From XYD2-FULL-39-9 sp964561035 (GTDB lineage Bacteria > Patescibacteriota > Patescibacteriia > Magasanikbacterales > GWA2-37-8): DNA of 64,000 bases. The DNA is taken from contig CAZLNR010000001.1 in the NCBI GenBank assembly GCA_964561035.1, positions 1-64,000 on the forward strand. The letters are read 5' to 3'. The notes below the pieces were generated by a model. It was not told where the DNA came from. It ran no database searches and worked only from the letters and a program-made list of their open reading frames with translations. Of the stretch, positions 17,505 through 27,800 are shown one piece after another (within the stretch, counting starts at the first letter, position 1; the number at the start of each line of letters is the position of its first letter). A program made the position numbers and the translations under genes.

Positions 17505-18363
17505 ATTACCTGTTTCAGTTGTTATAGTTACATACAAAACTCGAGATCTTACTCGAAAGGCGCTAGAGTCCTTGTTTTCTTCAAGTTCATTGCCTGAACA
17601 GGTTATTGTGGTTGATAATAGTTCTCAAGATGGTACGGCAGAAATGATAAAAAATGAATTCCCAAACGTGAGCCTTATAGGCAGTAAAGAAAATCTTGGT
17701 TTTGCCAAAGGCAATAATAAAGGCATTTCAGAAGCGGCGACTCAGCCATATGTTTGGCTGCTCAATAGCGATACAGAAACTGGTAAAAATACTCTAGAAG
17801 AATTGGTGGCGTATATGGAAAAACATCCAGATGTTGGGGCTTTGGGCCCTCAAATGATGTATCCTGATAAGAGTTTACAATCAGCGGGAGGATATTTTCC
17901 TTCTATTTTCAATGTATTTTATTATCTTTTTCCCGTCGCATATTTTTTACCGATTTCATGGCGCGTTCGTTTAAAGTCCATAGCTCTGTTTCCTCAACCA
18001 ATACCTCAAAACGGCTTGGATGTTGATTATGTTACGGGTGCGGCGGTATTGTTACGGCGGGCGGCGCTAGATCAAGTCGGACTTATGTCTGAAGATTATT
18101 TTATGTATTTTGAGGAAACAGATATGTGCTGGCGTATGAAAAAAGCAGGTTGGAAAATCCGCGTCATATCTACTGAACCGGTTATGCATGTGTATGGAGG
18201 CAGTTTTAAATCAAAGTATGATAAAAAACGGCTAACATTATTTCAAGAAAGCTTGGCAATTTTTGTGAAAAAAAATTTTTCAGGTTTAACAAAAAATTTA
18301 ATTCTGCTAGAGCTGCGGTGTTTTGGCGCTTTAAGTATTTTTTTAAAAAAATTTAAAAAATAA
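17491..18363 (+). CDS. Family 2 glycosyltransferase, rhamnosyltransferase-like
   Basis: About 290 residues. GT2 signature: VSVVIVTYKTRDL, VDNSSQDGTAEMI, NLGFAKGNN, and the DTE-type metal site in LLNSDTETG near residue 90. The later EDYFMYFEETDMCWR block places it with WbbL-like rhamnosyltransferases. ATG 17485 is an equally possible start; the reading frame is open up to a TTG at 17482, and all overlap the end of the GT39-like gene. A second copy of this enzyme type at 20062-20919 has nearly the same signature blocks, so the two are probably paralogues acting at successive steps. Confidence 0.87.
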   Translation: MNENKLPVSVVIVTYKTRDLTRKALESLFSSSSLPEQVIVVDNSSQDGTAEMIKNEFPNVSLIGSKENLGFAKGNNKGISEAATQPYVWLLNSDTETGKNTLEELVAYMEKHPDVGALGPQMMYPDKSLQSAGGYFPSIFNVFYYLFPVAYFLPISWRVRLKSIALFPQPIPQNGLDVDYVTGAAVLLRRAALDQVGLMSEDYFMYFEETDMCWRMKKAGWKIRVISTEPVMHVYGGSFKSKYDKKRLTLFQESLAIFVKKNFSGLTKNLILLELRCFGALSIFLKKFKK

Positions 18364-18367
18364 ATAT

Positions 18368-19333
18368 ATGATATCTCTAATTGCTACCGTGCTCAATGAG
18401 CAGAATAATATTTCGGATTGGCTTAGCGGGATATTATCTCAAAGCATGCTGCCGGATGAGATAATTATTGTGGATGGAGGCTCGGTGGATGGCACATGGC
18501 AGCTGTTAGGGGAAAAAGCAAAACAGCATAGTATTTTAAAAATTTTTCAACATGCGGGTAATATTTCGGCCGGTAGAAATTTTGCGATTAGACAGGCAGC
18601 GCATGAAAATATTGTGGTGACAGACGCGGGTTGTACGTATGAAAAAGACTGGTTTAAAAAAATATCCGAGCCATTGCTTGCTGGCAAAGGAACTTTTATA
18701 GCCACAGGTTTTGGACCGTGGTTTAAAAAAGATGACAGTCTACTTGCTTATCTGGTTGCATCAGCAACCACGCCAGCACCGTTTGAATTTCAGCGCAATT
18801 GGCTTCCTTCCAGCCGTTCCGTGGCGTTTAAAAAACAGGTTTGGGAATCAGTAGGCGGATATCCAGAATGGATTCCGTTATGCGAAGATGTTGTCTTTGA
18901 TTTTAAAATTTTTAAAACCGGCGTGAAGCCGGAGTATGTGAGAGAGCCATTGGTTTTTTGGCGTCCGCGCATTACATGGTCCGCATATTTTAAACAGTTG
19001 TTTGGGTATACGAGAAGCGACGGGCATGGAAAATTATGGCTTAAGCGCCAAATTATAAGATATACGTATTATTCGCTCAATATATTATTTATTGCCTTAT
19101 CCGTGACCATAAGTCCGTGGTTTATGCTGGTAATCGCGTTTGGTATTGTGGATTATTTGCGTAGATTTTGGAAGCGATGGATTGTTTTTTCTCAGCCTCT
19201 TTCTTGGTATAAAAAATATATTGGTTTTATCCTGCTTATTGCGGTAGTGATGTATGGGGATTTTGCCAAAATGTGCGGATGGCCAATTGGTGTATATGAA
19301 AGGCGCTCAGGTAAAATTAAATTTCCTGCATAA
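18368..19333 (+). CDS. Family 2 glycosyltransferase
   Basis: A 321-residue GT2 enzyme. It opens with ISLIATVLNEQNNI and has VDGGSVDGT, SAGRNFAI and the metal-site region TDAGCTYEKDW near residue 85, where the usual D-x-D is D-A-G, as seen in some family members. The C-terminal third has two to three hydrophobic segments, suggesting attachment to the membrane. It lies 4 bases after the previous gene and 6 bases before the next. Donor and acceptor unknown. Confidence 0.83.
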   Translation: MISLIATVLNEQNNISDWLSGILSQSMLPDEIIIVDGGSVDGTWQLLGEKAKQHSILKIFQHAGNISAGRNFAIRQAAHENIVVTDAGCTYEKDWFKKISEPLLAGKGTFIATGFGPWFKKDDSLLAYLVASATTPAPFEFQRNWLPSSRSVAFKKQVWESVGGYPEWIPLCEDVVFDFKIFKTGVKPEYVREPLVFWRPRITWSAYFKQLFGYTRSDGHGKLWLKRQIIRYTYYSLNILFIALSVTISPWFMLVIAFGIVDYLRRFWKRWIVFSQPLSWYKKYIGFILLIAVVMYGDFAKMCGWPIGVYERRSGKIKFPA

Positions 19334-19339
19334 TTTTTT

Positions 19340-20053
19340 ATGAATATTATTATATTATTTTTTGTCATATTTTTTAGCTGGATTTTGCTCAAACTGCTGT
19401 TTTGTTGGCTGTATGTACGGCTCGCTTGTTGGAAAAAAATAAAAATGAAACCCCGTTCTCAGAATAATGATAAATCTGGCAGTGGTAATTTCTCACCTTC
19501 GTATAAACAAAAAATCAGATCTTTGATTACTGGATTTTTTTGGCGCCAAGTTACCCTTGCTGGCCATATCCCGTCACAGCATGTGCGAATGTTTTTATAT
19601 AAAAAAATTTTTGGTATGGAAGTTGAAGACAAGGTGGTTATATATGGGGGCGCAGAAATTAGAAATCCTTGGAATATTAAAATTGGCTCAGGAACTATTA
19701 TTGGCAATGATAGCAAGTTAGACGGGCGAAATGGTTTGGAAATTGGCAGGAATGTAAATTTAAGTACAGGAGTTTGGATTTGGACTGATGAACATGATAA
19801 AGATGATGAATTTTTTAGAAGTACTGCCCAAGAAAATCCTGTGGTTATTGGAGATAGAGCCTGGGTTAGCAGCCGCGTTACTATTTTACCGGGTAAAATT
19901 ATTGGCGAAGGAGCGGTTGTAGCCGCAGGAGCAGTGGTAACAAAAAATGTTGAGCCATACGCCGTGGTCGGTGGTGTTCCGGCTAAAGTGATTGGTTCAA
20001 GAAATAGGAATTTGCAGTATCAATTTAATGGCGATTATTTGAGTTTTATTTAA
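19340..20053 (+). CDS. Acyltransferase of the left-handed beta-helix (hexapeptide) family
   Basis: A 237-residue protein with an N-terminal membrane helix (about residues 3-30), a basic linker, and a C-terminal hexapeptide-repeat domain: repeated turns such as IGSGTIIGND, IGRNVNLSTG, IGDRAWVSSR and GAVVAAGAV end with VGGVPAKVIG. The likely catalytic His is in WTDEHDKDD near residue 150. WcaF- or maltose-O-acetyltransferase-like enzymes use acetyl-CoA to acetylate sugars. The N-terminal membrane anchor is an addition compared with the short soluble members. Probably O-acetylates the surface glycan. Confidence 0.87.
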   Translation: MNIIILFFVIFFSWILLKLLFCWLYVRLACWKKIKMKPRSQNNDKSGSGNFSPSYKQKIRSLITGFFWRQVTLAGHIPSQHVRMFLYKKIFGMEVEDKVVIYGGAEIRNPWNIKIGSGTIIGNDSKLDGRNGLEIGRNVNLSTGVWIWTDEHDKDDEFFRSTAQENPVVIGDRAWVSSRVTILPGKIIGEGAVVAAGAVVTKNVEPYAVVGGVPAKVIGSRNRNLQYQFNGDYLSFI

Positions 20054-20061
20054 AGTTTAAT

Positions 20062-20919
20062 ATGAAACTCTCAATTATTTTGGTTAACTGGAATACAAAA
20101 GATTTAACTCGTGATGCGCTTGTGTCTATTTTTGATCAAACCAAAAATATTGAGTTTGAAGTCATTATTGTTGATAATAATTCAGGTGATGGTAGTGTGG
20201 AAATGATTAAACAGGAGTTTCCACAGGTTATACTAATTGAGAATAAAGAGAATCGCGGTTTTGGCAAGGCTAATAATCAGGGATTGTTGGTTGTTCGCGG
20301 AGAATACATTATGTTTTTAAATACCGATGTAAGAGTGCTTAATAGTGCTATTAATACGCTGGTTGATTATTTGGATAAGAACCCGTCAACCATGATGGTT
20401 GGGCCGCGGCTGCTTAATACTGATATGAGTTTTCAGCACGCCTGTCGCCGTAACTTGCCCAATCCGCTTAACTCCTTCTTTCATTTATTTGGTTTGATAA
20501 AAATTTTCAAACATAGCCAGGTCATCAATAACTACAAACAGTTTACCGCTGACCCTGAAGTAACAGGCCCGACAGAAGCAATATCTGGCGCAGCTATGCT
20601 GTTTAGAAGGCAAGTATATGAAGAAATTGGCGGTTTTGATGAGAGGTTTTTTATGTATGGAGAAGACCTTGATTTTTGTAAGCGAATTTTTGACAAAGGG
20701 TGGGTCGTGGTGTATGTTAGTAATGCAAAAATTATCCATTTTGGCGGTCAAAGCAGTAAAAAAAGAAGGGTGCAATCACTTCGTAACTTTTATGAAGCAA
20801 TGTGGATATACTATAAAAAGCATTTTTCCAAAAAATACATTTCAGTCCTAAATCTATTTGTTTGGATTGGAATACAGATGCGCATGTTGTTTGCAATTTT
20901 GGCCAATTATTTAAAATAA
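20062..20919 (+). CDS. Family 2 glycosyltransferase, rhamnosyltransferase-like
   Basis: A 285-residue GT2 protein: LSIILVNWNTKDL at the start, VDNNSGDGSVEMI, NRGFGKANNQG, the metal-binding NTDVR near residue 92, and the DERFFMYGEDLDFCKR block. It is WbbL-like and closely resembles the gene at 17491-18363, pointing to a local duplication. It is 8 bases after the acetyltransferase and the epimerase starts 1 base after its stop. Nucleotide-sugar donor not known; no rhamnose synthesis genes lie in the window. Confidence 0.88.
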   Translation: MKLSIILVNWNTKDLTRDALVSIFDQTKNIEFEVIIVDNNSGDGSVEMIKQEFPQVILIENKENRGFGKANNQGLLVVRGEYIMFLNTDVRVLNSAINTLVDYLDKNPSTMMVGPRLLNTDMSFQHACRRNLPNPLNSFFHLFGLIKIFKHSQVINNYKQFTADPEVTGPTEAISGAAMLFRRQVYEEIGGFDERFFMYGEDLDFCKRIFDKGWVVVYVSNAKIIHFGGQSSKKRRVQSLRNFYEAMWIYYKKHFSKKYISVLNLFVWIGIQMRMLFAILANYLK

Positions 20920-20920
20920 T

Positions 20921-21790
20921 ATGAAAACAGTATTGGTTACAGGTGGCGCTGGATTTGTAGGAACCCATCTTTGTCAAAGGCTATTCAATCTCGGTTATAA
21001 GGTCATTTCGCTTGATAATTATTTTACCGGTTCAGTCGATAATCATATTCAAGGCGTTGAGTATAGAAGCGGCCATACAAAAGAGGTTAAACAATATGTG
21101 CCAGAGCAAATAGATGTAATTTTTCATCTAGGCGAATATTCAAGAGTGGAGCAGAGTTTACAGGAGCCCGCTCTGGTTTGGGATTTAAATATCGCCGGTA
21201 CTTTTGGAGTACTTGAGTTTTGGCGTGATCAAAATTCAAGTACACATACGTGTAAATTAATCTATGCTGGATCATCCACCAAATTTGGTGATGATGGAAG
21301 GGCTCGTGAAGCAACGCCATATGCTTGGACTAAGGCTGTAAATACGGAGTTGGTTTGTAATTATGCGGATTGGTATAGTTTGCCGTTTGTTATTACGTAT
21401 TTTTATAATGTTTATGGCCCAGGCGAACGTACAGGAAAATACGGTACAGTAATTGCGATTTTTAAAGATCGATATTTGCGCAAGCTGCCTTTGCAAGTTA
21501 CGTCTCCTGGTACGCAGATAAGAAATTTTACTCATGTTTCAGATATTGTTGACGGTTTAATACTAGTGGCAGATAAAGGTGTTGGAGATGGGTATGGATT
21601 AGGGAATGAAAAGGGTTATTCAGTTGTGGAAGTGGCAAAAATGTTTGGTGCGCCAATTGAAATGACTCCTCAAAAGCCGGGGAATCGTCAGAGTTCAGGT
21701 ATTGATTTGTCAAAGGCCGTTGCGCTTGGGTGGCGGGCAAAAAAATCTCTTGAAGATGAAATAAAAAATTTTATTGTTGAAGTTAAATAA
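20921..21790 (+). CDS. NAD-dependent nucleotide-sugar epimerase/dehydratase (SDR)
   Basis: A 289-residue extended short-chain dehydrogenase. The NAD-binding motif TGGAGFVGTHL is at residues 6-16, the GSSTKFGD block carries the catalytic Ser/Thr, and the catalytic Tyr-x3-Lys pair is in PYAWTKA near residue 135. The C-terminal half is shorter than in GalE. It makes or epimerises a nucleotide sugar for the cluster. It is followed 3 bases later by the UDP-sugar dehydrogenase and then a second SDR, a three-gene set typical of uronic-acid sugar routes. Specific reaction unknown. Confidence 0.88.
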   Translation: MKTVLVTGGAGFVGTHLCQRLFNLGYKVISLDNYFTGSVDNHIQGVEYRSGHTKEVKQYVPEQIDVIFHLGEYSRVEQSLQEPALVWDLNIAGTFGVLEFWRDQNSSTHTCKLIYAGSSTKFGDDGRAREATPYAWTKAVNTELVCNYADWYSLPFVITYFYNVYGPGERTGKYGTVIAIFKDRYLRKLPLQVTSPGTQIRNFTHVSDIVDGLILVADKGVGDGYGLGNEKGYSVVEVAKMFGAPIEMTPQKPGNRQSSGIDLSKAVALGWRAKKSLEDEIKNFIVEVK

Positions 21791-21793
21791 TAT

Positions 21794-23346
21794 ATGAAAC
21801 TTTTATATATCGGTTCTGGATTTGTAGGCGCGTGCTCCGGTGCAGTCATGGCTGAAGCAGGCCACGATGTTCTTTTGTATGATGTTGATGCGAGAAAAAT
21901 TGAGATGCTTGGATCCGGAGATCCCCAGGTTATAGAAAGCTGTTTATTTGAGCCGGGTTTAAGCGATTTGATTATTGATAATAAGGAAAGATTGTCTTTT
22001 GTTTCTGATTATGCAAAGGCGGAGTTGTTTTTAGAAGATGCTGACGCAATCTTCATGTGCTTGCCAACGCCAGAAAAGGCGGGCAGTGAAGGCAGTTCTG
22101 ATCTGACATATTATTATCAGGCAGCAGAAAAAATAGGCGCCAGTCTTGTTAAGCGAAATGGTGCACGCCAGGAAAAATATATTGTTATTGTTAATAAAAG
22201 TACAGTGCCGATTCGTATGGTAAACGAGACAAGTTCTTTAATGAAATCTTTGGGGGTAAAAAATTTTGGCGTAGTTTCCAATCCGGAATTTTTAGTAGAG
22301 GGGAAAGCTGTTTCGGGTTCTACTCACCCAGATAGAGTGGTGGTGGGCGCTGAGAGTGAAGAAGATTTTAAGGTGATGCGTAAAATCTATGCGCGATTTT
22401 TTAATTCTACCGCAGTAAAATATATTGAAGTTAATCCGTTTGAGGCTGCCGCAAGCAAGCTGTTGGCAAATTATTTATTATTTAGCAGGCTGGCAAATAC
22501 TTTTAGCGTAGTGGGGCGAGTTTGTGAAGTGTTTGATGAAATTAATTTTGAAAATGTTCGTAAAGTATTAATAAGCGATGATCGAATTGGGAAGTGGGGT
22601 TTTTATGATAGTGTGTACGCGGGGGGTAGTTGTTTCATAAAAGACGCAGCATCACTAGCTCATCAGTTAGAAGAGATGGGCGGTCGAGCGCATTCAGTGC
22701 GTTTAGTTTTAGAAGAAAATAGATTTCAACGAGATTATTTTTATAGTCGAGCTCAGAAAGAAGCAGGGTTCTCTTGGGCCGGAAAAAAGATCGCTTTATT
22801 GGGAGTGGCTTTCAAGCAGAATACTAACGACGTCCGCAATTCTCCCGCGTTTGATATTATTAATCATTTGCTTGATGACGGTGTTGCCCAGATTAAGTTA
22901 TATGATCCCGCAGCGATGTCGATGTTTAAATATAATTTACCTCAAAATGATGAACGCTACAGCAAGCTTGTTTTTTGCGATAATGAGGAAGGCGCTTTGC
23001 AGCAAACGGATGCTTGCCTGATTTTAACCGATTGGCCTCAGTTTCGTTTGCTCGGAGACAAAATTATAGAAAAGTGTCCTGCTCCGTATCTTATTATGGA
23101 TGGCAGGAGAATAATTCAAGATCAATNNNNNNNNNNNNNNNNNNNNNNNNNNNNNNNNNNNNNNNNNNNNNNNNNNNNNNNNNNNNNNNNNNNNNNNNNN
23201 NNNNNNNNNNNNNNNNNNNNNNNNNNAAGTGTCCTGCTCCGTATCTTATTATGGATGGCAGGAGAATAATTCAAGATCAATTTGCGGATCTTGCAAAAAA
23301 AGGCTACAGTATTATTTCAGTTGGCTCGCCTTTTCTTAAAAATTAA
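21794..23346 (+). CDS. UDP-glucose/GDP-mannose 6-dehydrogenase family enzyme, split by a false gap
   Basis: It oxidises the C6 hydroxyl of a nucleotide sugar to a carboxylate in two NAD-dependent steps. N-terminal Rossmann fold LLYIGSGFVGACSG, central EAAASKLLANYLL, and the catalytic Cys280 in GGSCFIKD (Pro to Ile in the usual FPKD). The reading frame runs into a 100-N gap at 23127. The same 55 bases stand on both sides, and removing 155 bases joins the two parts into one continuous 465-residue frame ending at 23346. Without that repair the frame ends wrongly at 23269. It supplies uronic acids, matching the amidotransferase earlier in the cluster. Confidence 0.9.
23072..23126 (+). repeat. 55-bp direct repeat, left copy (contig end overlap)
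   Basis: Identical over 55 bases to 23227-23281, with the N run between. Same length as the overlap at the first gap, indicating a shared assembly k-mer rather than a real duplication. Confidence 0.96.
23127..23226. other. Assembly gap of exactly 100 N, probably false
   Basis: The coding frame of the dehydrogenase resumes correctly only if these N and one copy of the flanking 55 bases are deleted, which is strong evidence that nothing is missing here. Confidence 0.96.
23227..23281 (+). repeat. 55-bp direct repeat, right copy (contig end overlap)
   Basis: Right-hand copy of 23072-23126. It encodes the same stretch of dehydrogenase (CPAPYLIMDGRR) a second time. Confidence 0.96.
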
Positions 23347-23357
23347 AATATTAGTAT

Positions 23358-24272
23358 ATGTCCAAATATCTTGTCACGGGAGGCGCTGGATTTGTTGGTA
23401 CAAATATTGTTAAAGAATTAATCCGCCAAGGCAATCAGGTGGTGGTTTTTGATAATTATGCAGCCGGGAAAAAAGAGGATCATTTGCTTTCCGAAGCAGA
23501 ATATGTAGAGGGTGATATTCGAAATTCTGACGACTTAAATTCGGTATGCAAACAAGGGTTTGACGGCATTTTTCATTTAGCAGCTTTGCCTCGAGTGTTA
23601 TTTTCTGTAGAAAATCCCTTAGAAACGCACGATGTAAATGTAACTGGCACATTAAATGTTTTATTGGCGGCCAAAAAATACAAGATTAAGCGCGTGGTAT
23701 TTTCAACTTCATCAGCAGCTTATGGAAGTCAAGAAACAGTGCCGTTCTTAGAAGATGGTACTATAAAAAAACCAATAAGTCCTTATGCGTTGCATAAATT
23801 TATTGGCGAAGAGTATTGCCGTCTTTTTTCAGAGTTATATGGTGTAGAAACAGTTTCGTTATGCTACTTTAATATATATGGTCCGTATTTAGACCCAGAT
23901 GGCGCGTATGCGTTAGTGATCGGCAAGTTTTTAAAGTTAAAAAAAGAAAATAAGTCCTTACCAATTCGAGGTGATGGTAAAATGCAACGTGATTATGTGC
24001 ATGTGGCGGATGTGGTGCGAGCAAATATTTTGGCTATGACAGTGGAAAGTGTAGGCCGAGGTGAGGTAGTAAACATAGGAAGCGGTGTGGCTACATCGGT
24101 TAACGAGATTGCCGCGTTAATTGGCGGCGAGATTGAATATGTGCCGGTTTTACCAGGTGAGCCCGCTGTATCTGTGGCCAATATTACAAAAGCAAAAAAA
24201 CTTTTAGGTTGGGAGCCAACCATACGATTGGAGGAGGGGGTCGCCGAACTTAAAAAAGAATGGGGTTTATAA
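23358..24272 (+). CDS. NAD-dependent nucleotide-sugar epimerase (GalE/WbpP type SDR)
   Basis: A 304-residue extended SDR with TGGAGFVGTN at residues 7-16, the catalytic STSSAAYG block, and the Tyr-x3-Lys pair in SPYALHKF near residue 145, followed by YFNIYGP. Such enzymes interconvert UDP-hexoses or UDP-hexuronic acids at C4. Standing right after the 6-dehydrogenase, a UDP-glucuronate or UDP-N-acetylhexosaminuronate epimerase role is attractive but not proven. It is the last gene of the 24-kb glycan cluster: its TAA overlaps the start of the strong terminator hairpin. Confidence 0.9.
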   Translation: MSKYLVTGGAGFVGTNIVKELIRQGNQVVVFDNYAAGKKEDHLLSEAEYVEGDIRNSDDLNSVCKQGFDGIFHLAALPRVLFSVENPLETHDVNVTGTLNVLLAAKKYKIKRVVFSTSSAAYGSQETVPFLEDGTIKKPISPYALHKFIGEEYCRLFSELYGVETVSLCYFNIYGPYLDPDGAYALVIGKFLKLKKENKSLPIRGDGKMQRDYVHVADVVRANILAMTVESVGRGEVVNIGSGVATSVNEIAALIGGEIEYVPVLPGEPAVSVANITKAKKLLGWEPTIRLEEGVAELKKEWGL

Positions 24273-24312
24273 ATAAAATAGCTTCTCCACAGACGGAGGA
24301 GCTATTTTATTT
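24271..24312 (+). terminator. Terminator of the glycan operon
   Basis: An 18-bp inverted repeat with one mismatch: left arm 24271-24288, right arm 24295-24312, six-base loop. It has A-rich and T-rich ends, so it can act in both directions. Confidence 0.88.
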
Positions 24313-24324
24313 AGATTTAGTTTT

Positions 24325-24353
24325 TTGTTTAGAAATATTTCATGTGGCATAAT
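24325..24353 (+). promoter_or_regulatory. Possible promoter for 24381 onward
   Basis: TTGTTT at 24325-24330 and CATAAT at 24348-24353 with 17 bases between. A TATAAT also lies at 24355-24360. Sequence match only. Confidence 0.5.
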
Positions 24354-24380
24354 GTATAATTATATTATAAATTTATTTTT

Positions 24381-24857
24381 ATGAATCGTTTTAAAAAAAT
24401 AATCATGTATATTTTTGGGGGGTTGGTTGTCAGCTATTTGCTGGCCTGGTTTGGATTTGCTCTGTATAGCGGCTGGAAAGGTTATATGTGGGACAAAAAA
24501 ACAAATGACTTCCAGATGGCTTTGAGCAAGCCATATAGAGAAGATGTATACGGCGGCAAAACCCCAGAAGAAACCTGGAATTTATTTTTGGATGCTCTAA
24601 AGAAGAAAGATGTGGAACTAGCTAGCAAATATTTTGTGCCGGAGAAACAAGGAGAATGGAAAGAAATAATTAGCAAGACTTTAAAAGACAAAGGCTTTAT
24701 TGATGTAGAAGGTCTGTCAGATATTACATTCTCTACAAGTACTAGTAATACTATGTATTATTTTAGGTTGGTTAAAGAAGGTGAGAGATATATTAATTCT
24801 TCAATTGTCTTTATTTTAAATCCATATACAAAAGTATGGAAAATTTCCGTACTATAA
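24381..24857 (+). CDS. Small membrane-anchored protein with possible NTF2/DUF4878-like domain
   Basis: A 158-residue protein with one N-terminal membrane helix (about residues 8-30) and a soluble domain outside. The stretch TPEETWNLFLDALKKKDVELASKYF followed by beta-rich sequence ending in VWKISVL is the pattern of DUF4878/NTF2-like folds that follow a membrane anchor; this is a fold-level guess. It lies 12 bases before the big secreted protein, so the two may be co-transcribed. Confidence 0.55.
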   Translation: MNRFKKIIMYIFGGLVVSYLLAWFGFALYSGWKGYMWDKKTNDFQMALSKPYREDVYGGKTPEETWNLFLDALKKKDVELASKYFVPEKQGEWKEIISKTLKDKGFIDVEGLSDITFSTSTSNTMYYFRLVKEGERYINSSIVFILNPYTKVWKISVL

Positions 24858-24869
24858 TTTAAACATAAT

Positions 24870-27800
24870 ATGAAAAAAGGAGGGGCTTTATTATTGGTAT
24901 TATTTTTTTTACTTCAACCGGTGCGCGCGTACGATCAGCATTCCACACACCCATCATTAACCTATGAAATGGCGCAGTTTTTTAATCAAAAAAATACGGA
25001 TTTAAACAAGTTTTTGCTGCCAAAAGAAGTGGGGTGGCTAAAACAGGGCGCTGTTGAAGAAGACGAGCCAGCTCGGTGGATTAATCATTTTTATGATCCC
25101 GTTCATAATGTAGGTTGGTCAGGCAAACATCTCGGCAAACTTTCTCAAGAAGAAGGCTATAAGTTGGGTGGAGATATTGCCCCTCGGCATTCCATAGCCT
25201 CGATAGATTGGGTTACTAATCAGCAGTATCAGGCAGCTTATGGCCGTCAGTATGGCAATCAGACTTGGCAAAAGGCAATTAAATCATATATAGACGGCGA
25301 TAAAAAAGCGGCATTTTTGGCGCTTGGCCATGTGTTGCATTTGGTGGAAGACGCAACTGTGCCAGACCATGTTCGCGATGATTCTCATCCAGGTATTGAA
25401 GGCGACCCGGGTTCGCCGTATGAGAATTTCTCAAAAATACAAACCGATGCGGGGGAGCTGGTGGTTGCTGAAAACCTATTAAACAACAATGCAGAATTTA
25501 AAAAATTAAATTCGGTTAATCAGGCAATTAAAGATTTGGCAATATATACAAATCAAAATTTCTTTTCTGAAGATACGATTAATAATGATGAGTTTGCAAA
25601 ACCAGATTTAAATTCATTAAATATAGTCTATATTGACACTCCTAAAGACGGTATCCTAAAATTATTAAAAAATAAAAATAGCAATTATTTTACTGCTAAA
25701 ATCAATCCCATTGATGATGCATTTAGTAAAGGATTTAGCTACTCTACTGACGAATCACTATATGTCCTCCCATCATACCGAGATCATTTATTCCCTGAAG
25801 CAGTGCTAACAGGCGCAAGTGTAATCAATTTATTTTTTCAAGAAGTAGAGAGATATCAAAAGAACCCGCAAGCTCTGGAAGATATTGTTCCGGATAGTTA
25901 TGACTCGTTTGCGGTAGTGCTGCAACAATTTCCAAAACGCACCGTTATCAAGGCCTGTGGTGTATCTGAGAGTACCTGTAAAGATATCCATAATTCAGCT
26001 GTTGCGGTGGTGGCGTCTGTGCAAAATAGCGCGAACAATGCCATTACACGTCTGGGTTTGATAGTTCAAAAAGTACAAACAGTTTTTGGTATAAATACAA
26101 AAGCGGTCAGTCAAAGCAATGCGGAAATTTCAGGACAGATAACACCTGAAAATAGCGAGAATATCAGCGTGCCTGTGGCGAAAATATCAGTTGCGCCAAT
26201 ACCAAAAAATATTTCAGGGAATAGACAGACACCTTTAGCTATTGCGCCATCTCAAAAAGCAACCACCTTAGATGCAGCAATATTACCGTCAAAAACTGCG
26301 AGCGATATTGTTAACAACAACCAGCCTATAACATCTGTTGAAATTCTTCAAAAACCTCAAAGCGCTGTATATGGCGGTGGTTTACAAGGTTTAGCCAGTT
26401 TGATGTTGCCTTTAGTAGGTGTTAGTGCAGGGTCGGTTGTTGAGCAAGAAATAGCCGAAACATCTTCAGTAGTGACAGTTTCGTCTACGGAAAATAACCC
26501 GGTTGTATCTGTAACAACTACAATTAATAGTTCTACGACATCTGAAAATAATACAGTTACCAGCAGCCCGCCGGAAATAATTGTAGATAATCTTTCTCCA
26601 GCTGTACCGTCTATCACAGTCATTGTCAGTTCAACCAATTCAATGGCGCGCATCATAACACTCGCATCTTCTGATGCGCTGTCGGAGCATATCTATTTTG
26701 ATCTGCAATTTACAACCAATACGCAAAACGGAATTTGGGAAAATATTGCATCGAGCACTGCTCAAACAGTAATTGATTTTTCTGGTACACGCGGACAGTT
26801 GTATTATTTTAGAGCCAGAGCTACCGATGATGCAGGTAATGTGTCAGCTTGGAGCAATACCTCTTCCGCGCATGGCATAAATTGGAGTGGTGAATTAGTA
26901 ATCAATGAAGTTGCCTGGGCAGGTACGGCTTCTGAATTTTCTACGAATGAATGGTTTGAGTTGTATAACACAACTGATGCTGATATTGATGTAAGCAACT
27001 GGAAAATATTTATTTCTGGCAAACAGCTTAGTGTTTCTAAAATAATGAACAAAATTGTGCCGGCGCACGGCTATTATTTGTTTGAACGAATTTCAGATAA
27101 CACAGTAAAAGAAATCGCGGCAGATGCAATTTTTAGCGGCAGTTTAAACAATTCTGGTGAAAAGATTGAAATTTTCCGGCCTGATAATGAAAAATCAGAT
27201 GAAGTTGATGCGCGAGCGGGTTGGTTTGCGGGAGATTCGGTTAAATATCGAAGTATGGAGCGTGTTGATGCGTATGGCATGGGTAATGACTCGGCAAATT
27301 GGCAAAACAATCAAGGTTTTAGAGAAAGCGGACGTTCATTTAATGGCGGCCCTATTTATGGATCTCCAAAACGAGCTAACACGGGTTTTATTAACTTAAA
27401 CTGGGATCAGGATGAAGATGTCAGAGTGCTTACGAAAGCAAACAATCCGTACTTGCTGCAATACTATGCAGTGCCGGCCGGTAAAAAGTTGATCATTGAA
27501 CCCGGGGTTGTAATTAAATCATATTTTAATAATTCCAGTCTAACTATATTTGGTACGCTTGAAGTGCGCGGCACTTCCGATGATAGGGTATTTTTTACTT
27601 CGGGAAAAGACACAAATTTGAACAGTTCAATAAATAATACTGTAGTGGGCGTGTGGACCACCACAACTCCGGCTGCATATGATTGGCAGGGTATATGGTT
27701 TAAGCCAGGATCTGTAGGCATGTTAGACAATGCTCAGATAAAGTTTGCTGGTCGCGGATTTATAGTACCGCCATCATCACTGCCAGTATCACAAGCTGTT

